64,000 nt of DNA from Chamaecrista fasciculata (lineage: Eukaryota; Streptophyta; Magnoliopsida; Fabales; Fabaceae), in NCBI GenBank assembly GCA_003254925.1, contig QANZ01027232.1, forward strand, positions 113,052 through 177,051, written 5' to 3'. Position 1 is the stretch's first letter. The number at the start of each line of letters is the position of its first letter. Both the position numbers and the translations under genes were made by a program. Positions 56,001 to 64,000 of the stretch are shown piece after piece. The notes beneath the pieces were generated by a model. It did no database searches. It saw only the letters and a program-made list of their open reading frames with translations, and was not told the DNA's origin.

Positions 56001-56990
56001 AACAATAAACCTATCCTAAAGGGCTGGATCCAAATTCCAAAGATACAATTGGTCTAACTAAAAAAAAATAAAATAAAATAAAAAGAGCCACTGATTGATC
56101 TAAAATTTGTACACATTCAGTATTTATGTAGAAAAAAATGTGTTGTTATTTGACATGTTGGGTCTACGAAAGTAATGGAGGTGGGCTCAGCGGACACGAG
56201 TATATTACTATTTAAGGAATTGACTCAAACTAACTAATTAAAGGCTTATTAATATGGAACCTCTCAACTTTTGACAATTTAATAATCCCTATTATTTAAC
56301 TATAAAGTAAATTGCGTTATAATTAATTTATAATCCATGCCAACCATTTCGAAGTACGTACGCCACAAAAAATAGGACATTAAAATGTACTTGCAAGAGA
56401 AATTTGAAGACATCGATCCCTGTCTAGATCGACCACTTATGTCGTAGTTATAATAATTGATCCACAGGAGACGATAGAATATTGAAATTTTCACTAGGCA
56501 TTAGGAGAAAAAGCTCCGGCTTTAATTTGTTCGTCCTTCTAATATGTATTGCGGAGTAATATAAATATATAGTTAAATATAATGTAACCTTTTTATAAAT
56601 GTAAAATAACAATGTATAATGGACTAATGGTTGGTGTTTGGCAAAATAAATGTATAATGGTTGGTGGTTCATTAAGTGCATGGCTGTTACAAGACAATAG
56701 CAGGGCATGAAAGTCAGAGACTTTAGTGTAAGTATAGGCCTACTAAATTCTCTTTTGCTTGTTATGGTACTAATTGGTCTCGTGCCTCCACGTCAGTTGT
56801 TTGTCTGTTTCTGCGCTTAAACTTTTATATATTTCTATTATATATTTTAGATATGAAAAATATTTTGTTATCAGTCATTTACCTTGAAAGAATTAGTCAC
56901 TTGCTTTACATCTACTGCTTTGTATTTAAAAAAGACTGTACAGATTACAATTTGTGGGTATATATATTTGATTGGTCAAAATCTATTTTC
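53046..56990. other. Gene-free stretch
   Basis: No gene recognised. It contains a 40-bp tandem duplication at 54163-54242 (GCAAGACTTGTGCTCCACGT unit), TA microsatellites at about 53457-53480 and 54550-54570, and a GA-rich patch at about 55163-55180. The region 53480-54540 looks like repeat-derived sequence (GTCGAATCCACC and GTCGATCCACAGAGACTAGC words) but I could not place its ends. Confidence 0.45.
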
Positions 56991-56991
56991 T

Positions 56992-57139
56992 TTTTGGTAA
57001 GATAATATTTTGGTGAGGGAATGTCGCCCCAATAAATAATTACAGATATACTTACAAATAATCCATCAAATAAGGTATTAATAGGAATCGAACTCACATC
57101 ATGCAATTGTACAAATGAGCTAAAACCCATTAGCTACCA
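56992..57139 (-). mobile_element. tRNA-derived SINE
   Basis: On the minus strand TTTGGTAGCTAATGGGTTTT (A-box-like), then GTGAGTTCGATTCCT (B box), a body of about 80 nt ending GTCGCCCCAA-complement words, and an A/T-rich tail at the 56992 end. It lies about 200-300 bp upstream of the pectinesterase transcript, in its promoter region. Target duplication not resolved. Confidence 0.55.
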
Positions 57140-57343
57140 AATTTGAATGGGGTGAGAAGGAGAATAAATGAATAATAGAGAAAGAGAAGGGGGTGAAAGC
57201 ATGATTCGGTTGGAAGCAGTAGTGAGTGCTGGAAGTAGCAGCCAGCTATTTGGGTCGACGTAGACCTCACACCAACCAAACCCTTCCTTCCCTTCTTCCT
57301 ACTTCCTACACTCAAATTCCATCACACCACCATCTCTCTCTTT

Positions 57344-57349
57344 TATATA
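57344..57349 (+). promoter_or_regulatory. Candidate TATA box of the pectinesterase gene
   Basis: TATATA within CTTTTATATAGAATAG, about 90 bp before the ATG at 57436. CT-microsatellite sequence follows in the presumed 5' UTR. This supports 57436, rather than the in-frame ATG at 57226 upstream of the TATA, as the start. Confidence 0.55.
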
Positions 57350-57435
57350 GAATAGAATCTCAACACTCCACCATTATTACAAACCAAAACTCCTCTCTCT
57401 CTCTCACTCTCTCTCACTCCTCAATATTTGCCCAT

Positions 57436-60234
57436 ATGGAATATGGCAGGCTTCAATGCCCTTCTCTCCCTCACTCTGAGTCTCATTCTCACCCTCTTCC
57501 TCCCTCTACTAATAAAAAGAGAAAGCTCCTCTTCCTCTCACTCCTCTCTCTCGTCTTGATCGTCGCCTCCGCCATCTCCGCCGTCTTCGTCGTTGCCATC
57601 CGGGCCCGGGCTTCGGCCCAACACGGCCCATCCATCAACAGAAAGCCCACCCAGGCTATCTCCCGGGCCTGCAGCAAAACCCGTTTCCCCTCTCTCTGCG
57701 TCAACTCTCTCCTCCAATTCCCAGGCTCCACCTCAGCCTCAGAACAAGACCTCGTCCACATTTCCTTTAACATGACCCTGCAACACCTGAACAAAGCCCT
57801 TTACTCTTCAACCTCCATCTCATCCTCCGTCGTCCAAATGGATCCACGTGTACGCTCCGCATTCCACGACTGCCTCGAACTCCTCGAAGACTCCGTCGAC
57901 GCCCTCATCCTCTCCCTCAACTCCGTCGTCCCAGGCGGCGCCGCCGCCTCCTCCGACGTCATCACGTGGCTCAGCGCCGCCCTCACTAATCAGGACACGT
58001 GTACGGAGGGATTCGAGGACACGAGCGGGAGCGTGAAGGATCAGATGGCGAATAATTTGAAGGACCTGGCGGAATTGGTGAGTAATTGTCTCGCGATATA
58101 TTCGTCGAGTGGCGGGAGTACTGGCGATTTCTCGGGGGTCCCGATACAGAACAGGAGAAGATTAATGGGAGAGATATTGGAGAATGAAGACGATATATTG
58201 CCGAGATGGTTGAGCGGACGAGATAGGAGATTGTTGAGTCTGCCTGCGTCGGCGATACAAGCCGATATTGTGGTTGCCAAGGATGGAAGTGGATCTGTGA
58301 AGACTATCGCCGAGGCAATAAAAAAAATTCCCGATAAAAGTACACGTCGGATTATTGTCTACGTCAAGGCAGGAAGGTAATTAATTAATTAATTTCAATT
58401 CACTAATTGTGATGTCTATTTTTGTAATACTACACTTGGTCATTTATTCAAACGAATCAAATAATAACCGACACCAATGTTATAATTATGGAGTGGAAAG
58501 ATTTTGGTGTTCTATTTTTTTTTTGCTTCATGTTTCCACATTTGAGTGGTGATTATTAGCTCATTCACTGACTTGTGTGGTCCATTAATTAACAATCATG
58601 CATGTCCATGTGACCGAATGCAATGATATAATTATTTTGTTTACACCCAGCTATATATTTAGTACACAATAATGTTGTCCATTGATTTTGGAATTATTAT
58701 TTAATAATAATTGACTATGACTTGATGAGGGGTTCACTAGAGTTTTGATAGAAAAAGGTGAAAAATTCTAATGTTTTGTTGGTAAAATAAATTCAGGTAC
58801 GAAGAGGAGAATTTGAAGGTGGGGAGGAAGAAAACGAATGTGATGTTCATGGGAGATGGAAAAGGTAAGACAGTTATCACTGGCGGAAAGAATTTTGGGG
58901 AAGGCCTCACCACTTTCCACACTGCCTCCTTTGGTACGTGTAAATTCTCTTTTACTACCTTTCTACTTTTTTTTCTTTCTTATTTTCAACCACTTTCGTC
59001 GTCCACTCGTCTTAAAATTATGCTTTTTGCTGTTCTCTATTAACTCACCAAAGGTAAAACTGGAGAAAATGAAAAATTAAAGCCAAAGCAATTGTAGCTA
59101 GGCACACGTGGATGAACAGTACGAGTTAGAGAATAGATATGTCTTGTCACATATTTAATTCATTCCCAGCTGTCTATTTTGCAATTGGACCATATTACCC
59201 CCGTAGTATAGTACACTTGCTACTCTGAGTCTGTGGTTTTAATTTTTACACCCTCATGTTTTTTTTGATGAACATATTCTTGACCTTATATAATTATACC
59301 CTATTTAACATTTATAAGGATAACGTACGACCAAGCATTGATGATGGCCTCCAAATTACAAGTATACATACCCAGGCATATATATTATTGGTGGTGGGTC
59401 ATGCATGCAGTTGTAAAGAACGTCACTCGCTTTTCATTCTTTGTCCTAAATGACCAGAAATTTCCTACATATATCACCAACACTCTAATTTATTAACTAC
59501 TCAAATATTAATTCACTGAATTGTTTTTATACGTAGCCGCTTCTGGTTCTGGCTTTATTGCACGTGATATGACCTTCGAGAACTACGCCGGGCCGGGGAA
59601 GCACCAAGCGGTGGCCCTCCGTATCGGAGCCGATCACGCGGTGGTGTACCGTTGTAACGTCATCGGATATCAAGACACATGTTATGTGCACTCCAACCGT
59701 CAGTTTTTCAGGGAATGTGACATCTATGGAACAGTAGATTTTATTTTTGGTAACGCAGCTGTGGTATTTCAAAATTGTAACATTTACTCTCGTAAGCCCA
59801 TGGCTCAACAGAAAAACACAATCACGGCCCAAAACCGAAAGGACCCGAATCAGAATACGGGTATATCCATCCACAATTGTCGGATCCTTGCAACGTCAGA
59901 TCTCGCGGCATCAAAGGGAAGCATACCAACGTATCTGGGCCGTCCGTGGAAATTATACTCTAGAACCGTGTACATGCTATCATACATTGGTGATCACGTG
60001 CACTCACGTGGATGGCTAGAGTGGAATGGGAATTTTGCATTGGACACATTGTATTATGGAGAGTACATGAATAATGGGCCGGGTGCAGCAATCGGGCAAC
60101 GGGTCAAGTGGCCGGGTTATCGAGTCATAACATCGACGGTGGAGGCGAGTAGGTTCACGGTGGGGCAGTTCATATCAGGGTCGTCGTGGTTGCCGTCAAC
60201 GGGAGTGGCTTTTGTGACAGGATTATCTTCTTAA
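57436..60234 (+). CDS. Pectinesterase (pectin methylesterase) with inhibitor-like pro-domain, three exons
   Basis: Exons 57436-58376, 58797-58933 and 59537-60234 join to 591 aa. A single membrane or signal-anchor segment at about residues 31-55 sends it to the secretory pathway. A PMEI-type pro-region at about 75-225 contains four Cys. The processing motif RRLL at 264-267 (and RRLM at about 241) is where subtilases cut. The catalytic beta-helix follows from about 275. Catalytic landmarks are GKHQAVALR (Gln383), GYQDT (Gln405, Asp406), GTVDFIFGN (Asp427) and LGRPWK (Arg495, Trp497). The enzyme removes methyl groups from homogalacturonan in the cell wall. Odd points are QDTCYVHSNRQ, where most members have Leu at the fourth position and Gln for Asn, and a very GC/CT-rich exon 1. 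The frame is intact with consensus splice sites. A MITE lies 64 bp after the stop. Confidence 0.95.
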
Positions 60235-60289
60235 GGTTCAATTCCACTTCAAGTATACATATATATTTTTAGGGCAACCTATAATCAAT

Positions 60290-60481
60290 GTAAGTCTTGA
60301 GGATGAATCCATTGCAATGGATTTGGCTGCAGTGTAAGATAGAAAACTCAAAACTCAGAGTTAGTTTTAATAAAGTGCGACTGTGCAAGTTTATTGAAAC
60401 AGTGAGTTTTGAGATTTTCGTCTCACACTGCAGGTCCACGACAGTCAAACCTACTGTAGTGGATCCAATCTCGTAAGTCTT
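60290..60481. mobile_element. Small Mutator-like MITE in the pectinesterase 3' region, 9-bp TSD
   Basis: GTAAGTCTT occurs at 60290-60298 and 60473-60481. The 174-bp element between (60299-60472) folds back: GCTGCAGTGTAAGATAGAAA then ACTCAAAACTCA on the left, GAGTTTTGAGATTTTCGTCT then CACACTGCAG on the right. Its loop contains TTAATAAAG, a possible poly(A) signal for the gene just upstream. Confidence 0.75.
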
Positions 60482-61400
60482 GGTCCAAACAAGCTCATTG
60501 GCCCGAAAATACTGTTATTTATTTTTATAATTTTACGCTCTAATTGTACCAAAATATAGCTTTTTTCTTGTTTTGATTTTTTTCTCTATTTTTAGAAGGT
60601 TGTAATACAATAAGTATATAAAGTTGTAATTGGTAAACATTGATAGTTCTTGTTTTGCAAATTTTTGGGTATTGGGATGGCTCTGAGAGGTGGTACTCTA
60701 CAAGTATCACTCTACATTATTTTCTTTTTCATAGTCTTTTAATTCATAATTTTATTATAAATAATTTTGAATTTATTCTATATATTTATTAAAATTTTGA
60801 AGTTATTTCTAGTTCTAGTCATATTAATGCAGAGGAAGAAGCAATGGGGCTGACAAAGACGCACGATGGTATGAATTTTCTCATTAGTGTCAGCCATTGT
60901 TGAATCAACATGTCCTAGTAAACGGCTAGTTGGGAAAGAGGAAGACAAATAGTGAGTGAATGAATGAAATGGACAGGAAGCTTTTTTTTTTTTGAACAAA
61001 AAATGGACAGGAAGCTGAAGATATATATTTTCTTAAAAAAGTTGTACCTTTGATATGAGCTTATTTTAATTATTAATCACTGTATGATATGATAGTACTA
61101 GGAGTAACAAGAACTAAAATCTTTATTCACTCAAGTAAGCATCGAACATAGAGGATGATATACTAGAAGAACAAAGTCCACTACAATCATTTATGGCCAA
61201 TATACTATTTCCATGTTTTACAAAATGTAGGACACAAAAATAAGGTAAACGGGGGAAAGCAACACAAAAGCGCTATGCGTGATAGCTGATAAGTGATAAG
61301 ACACAAAGTTCTAACCACAATCCACACACACAACGAGATTGGGGAAAATTTATCAAAGCGCCATCATATATCATATGTAACAGTATAACAAGTGTATCGA
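60482..61400. other. Intergenic region between convergent genes
   Basis: AT-rich spacer between the pectinesterase and PI4K gamma 3' ends. It contains the micro-insertion at 60967-61016. Nothing else was recognised. Confidence 0.5.
60967..61016 (-). mobile_element. Micro-insertion: T-run plus GAACAAA between 16-bp direct repeats
   Basis: AAATGGACAGGAAGCT occurs at 60967-60982 and 61001-61016. The insert is 18 nt, eleven T plus GAACAAA, the same as the insert at 9653-9671. It is interpreted as a tail-only retroposon insertion on the minus strand. Confidence 0.6.
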
Positions 61401-63679
61401 CTATGTGTTTTTTACTGAGGAGGATAGTTCATCTAAACGATTATCCATGAGCGGTGAAATAAGATCAAGAAATGCATCTTCACTTGATCCTGGAAGTAGA
61501 GCTTCCTCTGCTTCTTGAATAATATGCTCAATCACTGATCTCTTCTTCAGTGTTTCTCTGCACATGATGCTTCCGATGGTGAAAGGAGTGAGTCCTCTCT
61601 CAGCACCTTTCTTTAGAAGCATTGTTGATATACGAAAAACGCGAGCACATTGAGGAGGAAGGTCCCATCCATGAAACTTCAAAAGCTTGATATCTGCTTC
61701 AGCATCCAGAGATTTTATATACTCAATGGTGTTTGCAGAGTAAGGCTCCTGAGCTTGAGGCCAATATAACCAGTCAAATGTGCAGTCTTCAAACTGCCAG
61801 AGGAGGAAAAACAAAAGAGCAACATTAAGCTAACATTAGAATTGGAAAGGGAAGACTAGATTTTGATGTAAGATTGAAGATTTAAAATGCTAAATAGAAC
61901 CAACAGCAACTACAGTAGTAATTACTGATTAAAGAACCTGTGATGCAAAGTATAAGCCTAATGCAAATTTTAAAAAGAGCTTAGCAACTGAATGTAATTA
62001 AGCAAATTTAGTGTAATAACAATATGACATTGATGGATAAAAAGCTTAGAATGGCAAGCTTTTTTATCATGATATTCTAGCAGTCATACACTCATACTAA
62101 CATAGACAAGCAGGATAGGAGATTTGTATATTAAGTAGGACAAAAACAGTTAAAACTAACACCATCAGCCTTAAAGCGTTAAAAAGGATAACAATTAAAG
62201 AAGCAGCCAACAATGAAAATTCTTCCACATGTTAATCGATAACAGCGAAGATAATAAGAAAACATAATTACGGCATCAATAAATTTTGGGAGTAAATAGA
62301 CTTACAGTCTCAGGCAAGCAATAGCCGTGATCAATTGGAATCAGCATTATTTGACCATGTTCATTGTCCTTGCTAACCAAAATATTCCCAGCATGCCTAT
62401 CTGCATTTGCCAATCTGATGTCCAGCACTGAGATCTTGTGCACCTCCTCCACCGGAAAAGCAAGAGGACCCATATCTTCACAACTTCCAATATTCCTCAT
62501 AAACATCTGAAGTGACCCTACTTTGACATTACTTGAATTGTACTCACATCCTCCAGGATGATGGAATCCTTTATGCAAGCATTGGACCATTGCGGTAGGA
62601 GGGACTCCAGCAAACCCCTCCTCGTCATTGTTATTGCTAGTCCAAGGCCCCTTCCTAGGATGATCCAAAATGTAAGCTGCAACTTCTCTAAATGCCCCTT
62701 CTCCTACTCGTGTGCCTTTCTTCAAGCCTTCACCATCAACAGAGACAGGTAATCCTTGAGGATTATTAACAGCCATTGGTTCCTCATCAATAGGCTTGAA
62801 AACGGAAACATACTTTGAACCTGATGAATCTTGCATGAGATAAGCTCCTCCTGATCCCTCTGAAGACCGAATTGGTTTATTGCCTCTCTCTAAGCCCTGT
62901 GAAGTAGCTTTAATTAGTTCACGGATCACTTGGGGAACTCTGATACTAGAATTAACAATAATAGGTTCCAACAGAAAATCTCTCATGAAATGTTTCCTCC
63001 GCTCCAACAACTTATTTGTTGCATAAAGTGGACCCAACTGTTCACTTAAATTTACCGCCTTCTCATGTCTGTCCGAAGCCTCAATTGACAATTCAAAATC
63101 CTTCTCAACCGCTTTAGTCCTTACTTTGGCAGATCTTCTCACCAACAAGTGAATTACAGCGTCATTATCCTTACAGATATCCTCAATGAGTCTCTGGTCT
63201 TCAAGTGCCTCACCATCACATATCAGTTCTTGATCCTTGACATTTACAAACCCTTTGCCTTTCCTTGCAATCTGCTGCTTCACATAACCCACATTCCTAT
63301 TCTTCTCAATATAAAATCCAAACTCCTTTCCACATGTAGTTCTAACAGTAATAGCTTGAACGTCAGAGAGCCTCAGCACCAAGTGCAACACATTCCCATC
63401 AGTTACCCCATAATCACGAATACAAGAATCATTACGAGCCAATTCCCTCCCTTCAAAAACCAATTTCTGTTTCTTTACAAAAAACCCTTTAAAGGTTTGA
63501 ATTCTCAGCTTCACTGAAGCAATGGAATCCGTCTCCATAATTCGCATGGGAATCACTGATCCACCAACAGTTAGGTAAATCAAAATTGAGTCCCCCATTT
63601 GAGGGCCATAGAAACTGGTAAATTTACCATGGGAGTTACAAGATTTTTCATTCACTGGTCTCAGTGCCACACTAGCCAT
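61401..63679 (-). CDS. Phosphatidylinositol 4-kinase gamma (ubiquitin-like domain kinase), two exons
   Basis: Exon 1 63679-62306 and exon 2 61793-61401, GT-AG, give 588 aa. Two ubiquitin-like domains lie at about residues 31-104 and 108-181, followed by a PI3/PI4-kinase-like domain from about 260. Visible kinase features are the GSGGAY loop (275-280), Lys in YVSVFKP (289), RLANADRHAGNIL (catalytic Asp with downstream Asn, about 422-434) and the metal-binding IDHGYCLPE (Asp450). Exon 2 adds the C-terminal helices (FDWLYWPQAQEPYS, CARVFRISTMLLKKGAERGL). This architecture is that of plant PI4K gamma proteins. Several of these are reported to act as protein kinases with ubiquitin-pathway partners rather than lipid kinases, so lipid kinase activity is uncertain. 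The gene is convergent with the pectinesterase. The first ATG in the long exon is used; a 5'UTR intron may lie upstream. Confidence 0.93.
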
Positions 63680-64000
63680 TTCCTACTAATTGGTTCAAAA
63701 CCTTGCTGACTTAAAAATGAACAAGCTATGAACCTTAAAACCAGTATGAGAATACAAGTGTTCTATTTGACGGACACATTTAATAAGAAAATAAAAGATA
63801 AGCAACCTCTTGTCCTCCTCCTCTATTCTCAGTACTTAACCTGCAAAAGCAGCCAATCCTACCTAAGCAGTAAACAACAAATTTAAGCTCTAAACATGTA
63901 GTATAGTCTTCCAATTGTCAGAACTCTGAGCTAAACAAAACCTTTCAAGGAAGCCAAGAAAAATGATGATCATGTGACTCCTTGAATTGATCTATCAAAT
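63680..64000 (-). other. Upstream/5'UTR region of the PI4K gamma gene
   Basis: No coding is seen. On the minus strand a TTTTGCAGGTTAAGTACTGA segment (about 63831-63850) could be the acceptor of a 5'UTR intron, common in this family, but the donor is not identified within the window. Confidence 0.4.

Noticed and set aside
57226..57435. Longer pectinesterase start at 57226
   Set aside because: The in-frame extension lies across the likely TATA box and a CT microsatellite, and would precede the transcript start; the ATG at 57436 gives the usual cytosolic tail before the membrane segment.
1..64000. CRISPR arrays, bacterial operons or phage genes
   Set aside because: No regularly spaced repeats with unique spacers. 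Gene structure, introns and transposons are all plant nuclear.

Overview
This window looks like nuclear DNA of a flowering plant, most likely a eudicot. It is AT-rich, its genes carry short GT-AG introns, and its proteins are plant-type: a wax ester synthase/DGAT, a type-I pectinesterase, a ubiquitin-like-domain PI 4-kinase gamma and a DOXC-class dioxygenase. Its transposons are also plant-type. There is one assembly gap (32474-32786) and single Ns at 1881, 10031, 36609 and 42158.

Four protein-coding genes look intact: a WSD1-like acyltransferase (minus, 27953-31347, seven exons, 474 aa), a 2-oxoglutarate/Fe(II) dioxygenase (plus, 42708-44092, four exons, 362 aa), a pectin methylesterase with pro-domain (plus, 57436-60234, three exons, 591 aa) and a PI4K gamma kinase (minus, 61401-63679, two exons, 588 aa). 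One tRNA-Ala(CGC) lies at 37281-37353. They share no pathway and no operon-like order. The only clear local relationships are a decayed tandem copy of the dioxygenase (about 37550-39430) and two dispersed fragments of the WSD gene (14280-14540 and 24864-24957).

Region by region. 1-13.4 kb is gene-free, with MITE-like foldbacks, a SINE, LINE relics, a GA microsatellite and a family of short repeats at 9.9-10.8 kb. 13.4-25 kb is a graveyard of fragments: LINE, WSD exons, two exons of a TMEM53/DUF829-type gene, a 5.3-kb Ty3/gypsy chromovirus nested in an older foldback element, a TAP46/TAP42-like gene fragment, a second gypsy fragment and a C2H2 zinc-finger ORF broken by one stop codon. 25-31.4 kb holds a Mutator-type element with a perfect 9-bp target duplication and the WSD gene. 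31.8-36.6 kb holds a TRIM-like miniature LTR element, the gap, a mariner-type MITE carrying a copia-like LTR, and a 2.95-kb mariner-like element. That mariner element keeps only the N-terminal half of its transposase and carries an antisense repeat ORF. 37-44 kb holds the tRNA, the dioxygenase pseudogene (hit by a solo LTR and a Mutator-type MITE), another Mutator-type element with GC-rich cargo, and the intact dioxygenase. 44-57 kb is gene-poor and contains two hAT-type MITEs with perfect 8-bp duplications, a small LTR element, SINEs and one orphan exon-like segment. 57-64 kb is genic.

The most unusual thread is a set of eight tiny insertions spread over the whole window. Each is only 14-21 nt, a few bases plus an A (or T) run, flanked by direct repeats of 9-21 bp. 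They look like extreme 5'-truncated retroposition events and would be missed by ordinary repeat annotation.
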